A stretch of DNA of 14,760 bases from Bacteroidota bacterium (GTDB lineage Bacteria; Bacteroidota; Bacteroidia; AKYH767-A; OLB10), in the NCBI GenBank assembly GCA_016709725.1, contig JADJMG010000002.1:1-14760 (forward strand). The letters are read 5' to 3'. The translations under genes and the position numbers were made by a program. The notes below the pieces were generated by a model. That model saw only the letters and a list, made by a program, of their open reading frames with translations. It ran no database searches and was not told where the DNA came from. Each line of letters opens with the position of its first letter. Within the stretch, counting starts at the first letter, position 1. Below, piece by piece: positions 1-8,467 of this stretch.

Positions 1-926
1 ATTTATATTTACGTCTCTCGATAATTTAGGAATTTTAGGACGAGTGTATGTCGCACAAAGAAGGCATCAATGCACAATCAATGTTCAGGACACTTTGAAG
101 CATTTAAAAGTTTAGGATTATATTAGGAACACATTAAAAGCAATGCCATTTAAAATTTGGTGGTGGAGGATGATGGAAAATCTTTTATTAAATTAATTGT
201 TCGCATCTCGAAAAGATTGTTGCGATGGATTACCGATGATACTTTTGATGTAACTAATGTTGGAAAACATCTCAATGCAAAAGAATTTAATGATGCATGG
301 AATTGCCCGATACGATTGTGATTGATATGCGCAATCATTATGAGAGTGAAGTAGGACATTTTAAAGGCGCACTACGACCTGAAGTAGATACATTCAGGAG
401 GAATTGGAAAAGTCGTGGAGATGGTTGCTGATCAAAAAGAGTAAAAGATTTTATTGTATTGTACCGGTGGAATTCGCTGCGAAAAAGCAAGTGCGTGGTT
501 TAAGCATCATGGCTTTGAAGATGTGAATCAATTGCACGGTGGAATTATTCAGTATGCAAGAGAAATAAAAGACCAAGGTTTACCTTCGAAATTTGTAGGT
601 AAAAATTTTGTGTTTGATGAACGCTTAGGTGAACGTATTACTGACGATGTAATCAGTGAATGTCATCAGTGTGGAGCAAGTGCGATAACCATGAATTGTA
701 AAAACGACGATTGTCATCTGCTCTTTATTCAATGTGATGCGTGTGCTGAAAAGATGCAAGGATGTTGTACTCACGATTGTCAACAGATTTATAATTTACC
801 CATTGAGGAACAACGTAAACTTCGAAAAGGCCGAAAAAGACCGATACGTTGTCAGTTTATCGCTCTAGATTGCGCCCCGATTTGCGACAAATCCTAAAAG
901 AAGAGGCGAATCAAGAAGAATTCTAA
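1..926 (+). CDS. trhO: tRNA uridine(34) hydroxylase TrhO (rhodanese family), 5'-truncated and frameshifted
   Basis: TrhO catalyses oxygen-dependent hydroxylation of the wobble uridine (U34) of certain tRNAs, a cytoplasmic step toward 5-methoxy- or 5-carboxymethoxyuridine. The window opens inside the gene, so about the first 50-60 residues are missing. Conserved blocks can be read across several frames: VYVAQ then EGINAQ near 46-80, DGKSF near 170-190, DTIVIDMRNHYESEVGHF near 305-362, and the rhodanese loop YCTGGIRCEKA from 457, whose catalytic Cys codon is 460-462. KNFVFDERLGERI and a cysteine-rich block (CHQCG, CxxC and GCC motifs, about 660-780) follow, as expected for the family. At least four single-base indels break the frame, for example an extra A near 57-61. 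The frame open through the catalytic loop stops at 897. Another frame reads a better C-terminus, RSRLRPDLRQILKEEANQEEF, to the TAA at 924-926. Identification is firm; the exact protein is not. Confidence 0.9.
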
Positions 927-1051
927 ATCTTAATATTTTAAAATCAGTATTTTATATTTTAGAAAAGAAGTGTGGCAGCTTTTCGTCAATTTTGTTTCTT
1001 TAATGTCAATAACTTACGTAAATTGCTTAAATAGGCACCTTGAGTTGCCTG

Positions 1052-1059
1052 TATATTTG
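1052..1059 (+). promoter_or_regulatory. candidate Bacteroidota -7 element upstream of recJ
   Basis: TATATTTG matches the Bacteroidota -7 consensus TAnnTTTG and lies 20 bases before the recJ ATG at 1080, leaving a short leader. No convincing TTTG-type -33 element is seen at the usual spacing (about 19 bases upstream). The assignment rests on the -7 match and position only. Confidence 0.4.
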
Positions 1060-1079
1060 CTTAAGTTTTTTAACAGCCA

Positions 1080-2866
1080 ATGGAATATGGAAAGAGATGG
1101 GTAATAAAATCTCAGGGTGATCCGGAAATTGCGAGTCGACTGGCTGCTGATTTACGCATTAATCCAATTTTGATTAATTTGTTGCTTCAACGTGGCATTT
1201 CAACATACGACGAAGCAAAAAGATTTTTTCGACCTTCACTAGATGATTTGCACGATCCATTTTTGATGAAAGATATGGACGTAGCGATTGAAAGAATAGG
1301 AGAGGCGCTGGCGAAGAAAGAACATATTCTTGTTTATGGTGATTATGATGTAGACGGCACAACAGCCGTTTCTTTAGTTTATACGTTTTTGAAATCGCTC
1401 TCTGGAAATATTCATTACTACATTCCCGATCGTTACAAAAGAAGGGTATGGAATTTCTACACAGGAATCGACTGGGCAAAGGAAAATGGTTATTCTTTAA
1501 TCATTGCTCTCGATTGCGGGAATTAAAAGCATAGATAAAATTGATTATGCCAATGAAAAAGGTGTCGATTTTATTATTTTGCGATCACCATCGTCCAGGA
1601 AGGGAATTGCCCAAAGCTGTTGCCGTTTTTAGATCCTAAACGACTCGATTGCAATTATCCTTATAAAGAATTATCGGTTGTGGTGTTGGATTTAAATTGA
1701 TTCAGGCATTTGCTCAATTGAATGAAATGCCTTTCTCGCAGTTAGAACAATACCTCGATCTAGTTGCCATCAGTATAGCCGCTGATATTGTTCCCATCAC
1801 AGGAGAAAATCGTGTGTTAGCTTATTTTGGTTTGCAACAATTGAATAGAGATCCCCGACCTGGCATTAAAGCGATTCTGGAGTTGAGTGGAATGAAAAGA
1901 GAGTTGGTGATTAACGATATCGTTTTTGGTATTGCTCCGCGTATCAATGCTGCAGGAAGAATTGAGCATGGCGGAAAAGCCGTGGAACTCATGATACAAA
2001 AGCAAGAAGATCTCGCTAACTTTTTGGGAGATGGAATTGATGAGCAAAATACCACTCGTAAAGGATTGGATGCTCTCATCACGGATCAAGCATTGCAACA
2101 AATTGTAGACGATAAGGATTTTCATTCTCGAAAATCAACGGTGGTATATAATCCTGAATGGCATAAAGGGGTGATTGGAATTGTAGCTTTCCGTCTAACG
2201 GATAAGTATTACCGTCCAACCATCGTGTTGACGAAAAGTAATGGTCATGTGAGCGGTTCAGCTCGATCAGTAAAAGATTTTGATGTGTATAATGCCATTG
2301 AAAGTTGTGCCGATTTGCTGGATCAATTTGGTGGACATATGTACGCTGCTGGATTAACCATGAAAGAAGAAAATGTTCCTGCATTTATTCAGCGCTTTGA
2401 AGAAGTGGTGCAGAAAACTATTGAAGATCGAATGTTGGTGCGTGAAATTGAAATTGATGCAGAACTAAATTTACAAGACATCACCCGCAGTTTTATCGCA
2501 TCTTAAATCAGTTTGCACCTTTTGGTCCAGGAAACATGTCGCCCATTTTTAAGGGTGAGTGGTGTGCGTGATAACGGTCGAGGTAAAGTGGTTGGAAACA
2601 ATCATCTTAAATTGAGTTTAGAGCAACGAGAAATTCAGTCGGGAATGTTTGATGGAATTGCATTTCAATTAGGCCATCATCATCCGCAAGTAGAGCAAAA
2701 GCAAAGTTTCGATATCGTTTGTCATGTGGAAGAAAATACTTACAACGGACGAACATCGCTTCAATTAAATATTAAGGATTTGAAGTTTTCTACGAAGAAG
2801 GAATTACAAAACTACGTAGTTTTTTATCATTCTATTCCTTTTAATCTCCCATTCACTTTAAAATAA
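1080..2866 (+). CDS. recJ: single-stranded-DNA-specific exonuclease RecJ (frameshifted)
   Basis: RecJ is a cytoplasmic 5'-3' single-strand DNA exonuclease of the DHH phosphoesterase family, used in RecF-pathway recombination and in mismatch and base-excision repair. The ATG at 1080 gives a family-like start (MEYGKRWVIK). Domains in order: motif I DYDVDG at residues 88-93; the DHH motif as CDHHRPG with D-H-H codons at 1583-1591; ISIAADIVPI near 1765-1797; the DHHA1-type motif FGGHMYAAGLT near 2329-2360; and a C-terminal OB-like part ending LQLNIKDLKF with a short tail to the TAA at 2864-2866. Corrected length is close to 595 residues, normal for RecJ. Indels are evident near 1440-1475 (a compensating pair), 1520, 1580, 1630, 1680, 2490 and 2550. 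Every catalytic motif survives in some frame, which argues for base-calling errors over inactivation. It stands between trhO and fic on the same strand and probably has its own promoter. Confidence 0.92.
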
Positions 2867-2867
2867 T

Positions 2868-2890
2868 AGAAGTTATTAGCTTCTTTTTTT
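2868..2890 (+). terminator. possible intrinsic terminator after recJ
   Basis: A short inverted repeat AGAAG / CTTCT with a 7-base loop is followed directly by a run of seven T. It begins 2 bases after the recJ stop codon. The stem is only 5 bp and AT-rich, so it is a weak candidate. Confidence 0.35.
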
Positions 2891-2892
2891 CG

Positions 2893-2900
2893 TATTTTTG
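2893..2900 (+). promoter_or_regulatory. candidate -7 element of fic
   Basis: TATTTTTG fits the Bacteroidota TAnnTTTG -7 consensus and ends 23 bases before the fic ATG at 2924. Its last four bases (TTTG) are also the left edge of the 28-bp palindrome, so anything bound to the palindrome would cover the promoter and the expected transcription start. No clear -33 element is visible. Confidence 0.4.
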
Positions 2901-2924
2901 ATAGTATCATATGATACTATCAAA
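2897..2924. promoter_or_regulatory. 28-bp perfect palindrome over the fic promoter and start (probable operator)
   Basis: The half site TTTGATAGTATCAT is followed immediately by its exact reverse complement, giving 14 + 14 bp with no mismatch and no spacer. The left end shares TTTG with a -7 match; the right end runs into the first base of the fic start codon (ATG 2924-2926). A dimeric DNA-binding protein here would block transcription and initiation. The Fic protein itself ends in a winged-helix domain, so self-regulation is a reasonable inference. A hairpin hiding the start codon in mRNA is the alternative. The palindrome is seen directly; its role is inferred. Confidence 0.6.
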
Positions 2925-3873
2925 TGAAGCCTCCTTATACCATATCCCCTAAAATTATTGAACTAATTAGCTCAATTTCAATCAAATTGGGGGAGATGAA
3001 TGCGCTTTATTTGGATAAGCAAGAACCAAATTAGAAAACAGAATAGAATAAAAAACCATCTTTTCGTCGCTTCAAATTGAGGGCAATACACTTTCTGAGG
3101 ATCAAATTGAAGCGATCGTCAACAATAAAAAAGTAATTGGACCAGCGAAGGATATTTTAGAAGTAAAGAATGCAATTCAAGTGTATGACGCGATTCAAAA
3201 TTTTAAACCGAATTCTGTAAAATCGTTTTTAAGTGCGCATAAAATGTTGATGTCGGGACTCGTTGATCAGCCCGGAAAGTACAGAAATAAAGGAGTAGGA
3301 ATTGTGAAGGGATCTAAGGTCGCTCATCTTGCACCATCCTATAAAAATGTGCCAGGCTTAATGAATGATTTGTTTGCCTACTTAAAGAAAGATGAGGATT
3401 TAGTTCTCATCAAAAGTTGTGTTTTTCATTATGAACTGGAATTTATTCATCCTTTTTTGTATGAAAATGGAAGGATGGGTCGGCTGTGGAAACACTTATT
3501 TTACTTCATGAGTATCCTGTTTTGAATTTCTGCCATTTGAATCGATCATTCACTCTTCTCAAAAGGAATATTACAAAGCACTTTCACAAAGTGATAATGC
3601 TGAAACTCAACTCTATTTATCGAATATATGTTAACCGTTTTGGATAAAACACTAAAAGAAGTTCTTGGCTTTAAAAACAAAACAATGAGTAGTGAGCAAC
3701 GATTGGAATATTTTGTTCAAATCGGAATGAGCGAATTTACAAGATTGGATTATATGGCTGTCTTCAAAACGATCTCTTCTGCAACAGCAAGCAGAGATTT
3801 AATAAAGGGAGTGGAATTGAATTTATTTTCTAAATCGGGAATGCAAAATAAAACTATTTATAAATTAAGATAA
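2924..3873 (+). CDS. Fic-domain protein (probable AMPylase) with C-terminal winged helix, frameshifted
   Basis: Fic proteins usually transfer AMP from ATP to hydroxyl side chains of target proteins. The N-terminus MKPPYTISPKIIELISSISI starts at ATG 2924. A helix with SLQIEGN (3067-3087) fits the inhibitory motif [S/T]xxxE[G/N] placed before the Fic fold, as in class II, self-inhibited Fic enzymes. The Fic core follows with LSAHKMLMSG, PGKYRNKGVGI and the catalytic loop HPFLYENGRMGR (3448-3483). The usual loop is HPFx[D/E]GNGRxxR, so here the metal-binding acidic position reads Tyr and the next Gly reads Glu; His, Asn, Gly and both Arg are kept. The C-terminus (about 3720-3870) contains ATASRDL, typical of a winged-helix recognition helix, and ends IYKLR. 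About 315 residues after correction, normal for the family. Breaks occur near 3030-3055, 3485-3535 and 3620. No separate antitoxin gene is adjacent. The target is unknown. Confidence 0.85.
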
Positions 3874-3880
3874 ACTGGTT

Positions 3881-4775
3881 TTAAATTTTTGATGTTCTAA
3901 ATCTTTTATCTGTAACAACACGAAAAGTAAGTCCTACTTTTAAAATGAGACCATTGGTGGGAGTTTGTTTGAGTTTTGCAAAACGGTTTGCATCGTAAAA
4001 TTGAAAGTGTCGGGAAACAGAATGACCAATATCTAATGTAATAAAGAATGGAAGTTTGGAAGGTAAAAATCATTGGCCCATCGGAGTTGCCCTTCTCCAA
4101 TCAAAACCAATCTTCATCAGGTAATCGATACGTGTCGGTTACACCCTTATACATGATGCAACTATGCCAATTAGGAGTGATGGTATAATCAAATACCGCA
4201 TAACGTGGCAAAATGCCCCAGCACCAAAATCGATCACTTACTTTCCAATCAAATCCAAGCAGCGGCAACCAAAAATTACCAAACATTTCTTTGCTGTAAT
4301 AGCCTCCAAGTTTCCACGCAAACGTTGTGCTTTCGCGTTTTGCATACATGGCAGCGAAAGCAGGCGTCATGGTATTTTCACTCGCGTTGAGTTCTGTCGA
4401 TGCGTAATGTCTAATACCCGCAGCGAATAGTAATTGTTGGTTGGTGTCGTTGAGTACATACTGATTGGAAAGCATCAGTGAAAATGCTTGTAGATGAAGT
4501 GCAGTGGAGGAAGATGGTTCTACCGTTGATTTGTAAGTTACATTCCTGGTTTCGTATTGTGGATTAACAACCAAGGTGTTTTTTCGATTCCATTTCCAAG
4601 GAATATTAAGTTGAGATTGAAAATAATTGATGTCACTTTTTCCGTCGTTTTGATTACTTAAGAAATTACTGGAAGGAATATGTTGATATTGTAAACTCAT
4701 CACATCAAAAACAGGTTGTCCAAAGCTGCCCGTGACAGCGAACAAGAGTAGAAGTACCACCACCTTGAAATGCAT
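3881..4775 (-). CDS. DUF6268-like outer-membrane beta-barrel protein (one or two frameshifts)
   Basis: The chosen start is ATG 4775; a TTG two codons upstream is less likely. The first 22 or so residues (MHFKVVVLLLLFAVTGSFGQ) are a signal peptide with probable cleavage after SFG. The rest alternates polar and aromatic residues in strand-like blocks, including FGNFWLPLLGFDWKVSD and RFWCWGILPRYAVFDYTI, resembling the DUF6268 family of predicted Bacteroidota outer-membrane proteins; that family name is from memory of its pattern. An extra T near 4100 breaks the frame after DEDWF. The adjoining frame continues DWRRATPMGQ, then SKLPFFITLDIGHSVSRHF and finishes LILKVGLTFRVV, a typical last strand, to the TAA at 3883-3881. 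About 297 residues. It converges on fic with a 7-base gap. Substrate or role unknown. Confidence 0.6.
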
Positions 4776-4962
4776 GGTCAAACATAATCTAATTTTTTGT
4801 GGTGTAGGATAATTTCAACTCTTTTTTAATGACTTGAATTAAAGTTGGCCTTTATTTGAATATTGAGTGTGCCTTGCATGAAGAACATGTTCAATCGCAT
4901 TACAAGAATGAAAATTCTCTGTATTTTTATGTTTTCTTTCTCGAATTATAAATTCTAAACGG

Positions 4963-5540
4963 ATGAATTATAAATTAAAAGCGACACTCTTCGTATTGTT
5001 ATGTTCTGCAGGTTTTATTTATTGCGGTCCTGCAGCAGTGGGTGATGTAAAGTCACCACTTTTAGATACCATTCATATTGGTGATCAAATTTGGATGAAG
5101 CATAATACAAGTGTACTTCTTCCAAATAGCTTTTGGTACGAGCGTGATTCTATCAATAACCATCAAAACGGCCGATTGTATTTTTTTAGTGCCGCACAAA
5201 ATGCTTGTCCGAAAGGATTTCATATTCCTACCGATGAAGAATGGCAAGTGTTGATTGATCGTTTTGGTGGTAATGAGCAAGCAGGAAAAGCATTGATGGA
5301 AGGAGGAGCCTCAGGATTGAATTTACCATTGCCCGGCTACCGCAGTGGAAATAGCTCGAGTGATTTGTTTGGAAAAAAGGGCGAGCAAGGATTTTATTGA
5401 GCTCCACTGTGAAAGGTGATCAAACTGCGTATGCGCGATTGTTCACTGCGAATTCAACGGTGATCACAAATATCTTTTACCGAAGAGCGAATGCTTTTTC
5501 TGTGCGATTGATTATGGACGCCCCTCCAAAATCGAAATAG
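4963..5540 (+). CDS. secreted FISUMP-domain protein (one frameshift)
   Basis: FISUMP (Fibrobacter succinogenes major paralogous domain) proteins are surface or exported proteins common in Bacteroidota and Fibrobacterota; their biochemical role is poorly known. The N-terminus MNYKLKATLFVLLCSAGFIY followed by CG is an export signal. The Cys could be lipidated, but FIYC is a poor lipobox. Family hallmarks appear in order: IGDQIWMKHN (strand plus WM-N), ACPKGFHIPTDEEWQVLIDRFGG, LNLPLPGYRSG, then GEQGFYWSST and NAFSVRLIMD. A missing G at about 5397 turns TGG AGC into a TGA stop at 5400. Restoring it gives SSTVKGDQTAYARLF and onward to TAG 5538-5540. Corrected length about 193 residues, a single FISUMP domain. 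It is divergent from the barrel gene, with 187 bases between the starts in which no clear promoter pair is seen. Confidence 0.8.
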
Positions 5541-5655
5541 ATTAAAATGGTTAGTTGAATCGTTTGTCGTTGAAACCTGGGTTGAGTAATTTTTATAACG
5601 AATTGTAATTTCTTTATTTCATTTTATTTATCCTTTACGAATAATTTCACCTCTC

Positions 5656-6528
5656 TTGAAAGAAAAATTTAGCAATCTTATTACACCCGGTGTTAAACAC
5701 ATGTTGTTGGCTACTTTTTGGTTTGCACTGATGAATGTAATGGTAAAGAATCTGGCGCATCTCCCCACCAGCGAATTAGTTTTTTTTAGATGTGGTGTTG
5801 CTACGTGTATTGGATTCATAGCCTTGCATCGAGCAAAAGTAGATTGGTTAGGGAGTAATAGAACCTTGCTTTTGTTGCGTGGACTCTTCGGAACCATTGC
5901 CTTGTATGCTTTTTTCTATACAGTACAACATATGCCGCTGGGAACTGCTGTGACCTTGCAATATTTGTCGCTCATCTTCACAACCATCTTCGCGATCTTC
6001 CTCTTAAATGAGCATGTTCGACCGATACAATGGCTTTGGTTTGCCATTTCATTTTGTGGAATCTTAGTGATAAAAGGAGTAGATACCGGCATTAGTTGGG
6101 AGCTACTCGGTGTTGGAATCTTCTCTGCCGTTTTTTCTGCTTTAGCCTATAACATGGTTCGTTCCATGAGAGAAAAAGAACATCCGTTAGTGGTGGTTTT
6201 GCATTTTCAATTATTAGGCGCTATCGTAGGAGGAATTGTTTCGGTTTTCAATTGGAAGCAACCGGTTGGCATGGATTGGATCTGGATTCTTTTATTGGGA
6301 ATCTTAACACAACTCGGACAAGAAAACTTAACGCGCTCACTGCAATTGGAAAACATGGCAAAGGTGACCATCTTAAATTATTTAGGTGTTGGCTATGCCA
6401 TTTTATTTGGATGGATGTTCTTCCACGAAACCCATGTGTTCATGGAATTCATAGGGATGTTGTTAGTAGTTGCAGGTATTGTTTTGAATTTAATAACTAC
6501 CCCTAAGGTGATTAAGAATTTGAAATGA
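5656..6528 (+). CDS. EamA-family (drug/metabolite transporter superfamily) membrane permease
   Basis: An intact frame of 290 residues with about ten hydrophobic segments arranged as two EamA repeats. The first repeat holds the characteristic segment LRGLFGTIALYAFFYTVQHM followed by PLGTAVTLQYLSLIFTTIFA and a LLNEH turn. The second repeat ends with LGVGYAILFGWMFFHE and a hydrophobic helix, then a short basic tail. Such proteins are inner-membrane exporters or importers of small metabolites; the sequence gives no substrate. The TTG at 5656 is used because the family-like stretch ITPGVKHMLLATFWFALMNV begins before the first in-frame ATG (5701). A true ATG may have been misread, or the start may be 5701. 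No Shine-Dalgarno is expected in this phylum. It is 115 bases after the FISUMP gene and the only long gene here without a frame break. Confidence 0.88.
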   Translation: MKEKFSNLITPGVKHMLLATFWFALMNVMVKNLAHLPTSELVFFRCGVATCIGFIALHRAKVDWLGSNRTLLLLRGLFGTIALYAFFYTVQHMPLGTAVTLQYLSLIFTTIFAIFLLNEHVRPIQWLWFAISFCGILVIKGVDTGISWELLGVGIFSAVFSALAYNMVRSMREKEHPLVVVLHFQLLGAIVGGIVSVFNWKQPVGMDWIWILLLGILTQLGQENLTRSLQLENMAKVTILNYLGVGYAILFGWMFFHETHVFMEFIGMLLVVAGIVLNLITTPKVIKNLK

Positions 6529-6546
6529 GGTTTTTGAAGTATTTAT

Positions 6547-6635
6547 AAGCGGTACCCCGAAATTTGCCGCTTGTATTGCAGAGTAGAGTTATAACAATTC
6601 CAGTAGATGCAGGGGAGGTTGAAAACCATTTTCAA
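6547..6635. other. convergent intergenic segment with two small hairpins
   Basis: The 132-base gap between the permease stop and the T9SS-protein stop holds two inverted repeats. AAGCGG (6547-6552) pairs with CCGCTT (6567-6572) across a 14-base loop. TTGAAAA-CCA-TTTTCAA forms a perfect 7-bp stem at 6619-6635. CCATTTTCAAAT also occurs twice, at 6626-6637 and 6650-6661. Either hairpin could end one of the convergent transcripts, but neither has a strong T-run. Confidence 0.3.
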
Positions 6636-6660
6636 ATCTTCAAATAAATCCATTTTCAAA

Positions 6661-8202
6661 TTAATATTTCACCATCTTCCTACTCACTCTTCCTTTCTCT
6701 GTAATAATACTAATAATATACAGTCCATTGGCATAAGCATTCATCTCCAAACTACGACTATAATCGCTACTTTGCAGTGTTGATTTTTCACTGAATATTC
6801 TTTTGCCTTTTGCATCGTACATTTCTAAAATTATGTTTTTTCCTTTTAAGGAAGATGCATTAATAAATGCTTTTTGCCAAGCGGGTTCGTAGTAAACTTG
6901 CAAATTGGGCTGAGTTGCATTTATGGTATTTATACCTACGGTGAGCGTATCGCAAACGCTACCGATATCTGGTCCCAGCTCGTAGTGAGGGTTATTGGGT
7001 AACCCATAATAGCACCGATGTCCACCCAAATAAAAACTATAAGGTTGGAAATCACAAGCAGCACCTAAACTATCGGGTGAATTAATTACAGAAATATAAG
7101 TGTTTTCTGTTAACCAAGTAGTATCACAATAAAGATAAAAAAAACTCACAGTCAGGAGCTTCATAGGTGTTACTTAAATAAATTTTATTGTCTGGTCCCA
7201 GTTGTAACATCCCGCTAATTATACCAACTGAATTAATATATTTCCAATGACCTAGGGTGTCTTGAGAGGCAAGTACATTCGGAGCGTTTAAATCATATTG
7301 AAATAAGTATGAGTCTTCGTAAGGTTGTATTAATGAAATAACGGAAGTGTACAATTTACTACCATCTGGTGAAATTGCAAGACTCCAATATGTAGTTGGA
7401 GGATTTGTTCCATTCTGTTGAAAATTATTTGGAGAAGAAAACGTTCCAGTACAACGATTAAAGTCAAGAGATTCTAATAAGCTAAATGCAGAAATTTGAA
7501 AAAGTGTAGAGCCATCTTTGTTAAATTTAAACCGGTTACTATTTGCATTAGTGATTGATCCAATATTTTGAATAAATGGTCCACTCACACCCGAAGGATC
7601 AACGAGATAAACAAAGAAACTGTTCTGTGGAACTTGCACATCCCAATTTTTTCCAATTACCCACCAATCTCGGCCATTACCATGTTTGACCGCTGCAATT
7701 TCATCAACAAATGGAAGATTAGAAAGTTGAATATTTTTTTGAACTACCTTGCCTAATCCTCCGTTATAATTCAAATCAATTTTTGAATAATAAAATCCTG
7801 GATTCGTATTTGTAGTAATGCCAACATGAAATAAATAAAATTTATTTGAATTGGCAGGGTCAGGTATAATAGTCATTTCTTGGTACCAGAGTGCAGTTTT
7901 TATACTATCTCCTTTTCCATTTCAATATTATTTTTATTTACTACAAAACCTAATCTATCACTACCTGGTGTTAGCCAAAGACTTACTAGAGGTGATGAGG
8001 CATAAAATAATAAATTTCCAAGGCTATCACTAATACTTGCACATGTACCTCTTGATCGAAGCACACTTGTTGCAGGAATTGGGTTACTCAGATTAGAGAA
8101 ATCAATGGCTGCACTATCTCCAAAAGCCCAAAAGCGATCAGTGAATTGAGTGTTTAAAATGGATTCGTTTACAATAAAAATAATGATTAGAAAGATTCTC
8201 AT
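6661..8202 (-). CDS. T9SS-exported surface protein with type A sorting domain (two frameshifts)
   Basis: The protein starts at ATG 8202 with MRIFLIIIFIVNESILNTQF, a short export signal. The next stretch, FWAFGDSAAIDFSN and CASISDSLGNLLFYAS, is the kind of repeat-like opening seen in Bacteroidota surface proteins with propeller-like folds. The middle (about 7876-7124) carries blade-like motifs such as SPDGSKLYTS, LGPDNKIYLSN and WKYINSVG. A segment with PDSLGAACDFQPYSFYLGG then YYGLPNNP follows. The last 80 residues are a type A (Por secretion tail) sorting domain: NIILEMYDAKGKRIFSEK and AYANGLYIISI, ending RKMVKY. That tail directs T9SS export and surface anchoring in Bacteroidota. A missing A near 7909 and an indel in the T/A-rich run near 7140 split it; joined length is about 513 residues. 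Ligand or substrate unknown. Confidence 0.82.
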
Positions 8203-8221
8203 TTCCTTTTTGAAATATATT

Positions 8222-8229
8222 CAAATATA
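8222..8229 (-). promoter_or_regulatory. candidate -7 element of the T9SS-protein gene
   Basis: On the minus strand TATATTTG matches TAnnTTTG and ends 19 bases before the ATG at 8202. The surrounding AT-rich sequence also contains an imperfect inverted repeat (TTGAA/TTCAA). No well-spaced -33 element was found. Confidence 0.4.
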
Positions 8230-8282
8230 TGAAATTGCTTTTCAATTTTGTTTTAGTCCTCGCTCTTACTCTCTTTCTCCCT

Positions 8283-8361
8283 CTGCCTGAGCTGCCTGAG
8301 GCTCTCGAGGGCAGCACCTAGGCTCTCGAGGGCAGCAAGTAGGGTCTCGAGGGCAGCACTA
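8283..8361. repeat. GC-rich tandem repeat: two 9-bp and three 21-bp units
   Basis: CTGCCTGAG occurs twice head to tail (8283-8291, 8292-8300). It overlaps by two bases three tandem 21-bp units (8299-8319, 8320-8340, 8341-8361) sharing the core TCTCGAGGGCAGCA. The units differ only at one base in the left part and at the last three bases. CTCGAG is self-complementary, and GCTGCC at 8291-8296 can pair with GGCAGC at 8310-8315, so RNA or single-strand structure is likely. The block is much richer in G+C than its surroundings. It sits between the divergent T9SS-protein gene and ileS, about 107 bases before the ileS start. No spacers exist, so it is not a CRISPR array. Confidence 0.85.
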
Positions 8362-8449
8362 AGTTTACTATCCATTAATAATCACTATGTTAAAGTCTTC
8401 GGTTAGGGCGAAATTCCTTTTTCAAGTTAAAAAAAAGCAATTTAATCCG

Positions 8450-8457
8450 TATCTTCG
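8450..8457 (+). promoter_or_regulatory. candidate -7 element of ileS
   Basis: TATCTTCG, followed by CAC, is a common variant of the Bacteroidota -7 element (TAnnTTTG / TAnnTTCG). It ends only 10 bases before the ATG at 8468, so the leader would be a few bases at most. An A-rich tract (8429-8440) precedes it. The short leader supports ATG 8468 over the in-frame ATG at 8387. Confidence 0.45.
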
Positions 8458-8467
8458 CACACTTATT

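Noticed and set aside
2924..3873. Fic as a two-gene FicT/FicA toxin-antitoxin pair
   Set aside because: The inhibitory motif is inside the same chain and no small antitoxin gene lies next to it.
4164..4430. Plus-strand open frames inside the outer-membrane barrel gene
   Set aside because: They overlap a minus-strand gene with signal peptide and strand pattern; their translations are compositionally odd.
4779..4786. TATGTTTG on the minus strand as promoter of the barrel gene
   Set aside because: It matches TAnnTTTG but ends only 3 bases before the ATG at 4775, so transcription would start inside the coding region; probably chance in AT-rich DNA.
8283..8361. Possible CRISPR array
   Set aside because: The 21-bp units touch each other with no unique spacers, only three copies exist and no cas gene is nearby.
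8387..8467. Upstream ATG at 8387 as the ileS start
   Set aside because: The extra 27 residues are not family-like and the -7 element at 8450-8457 would lie inside the coding region.
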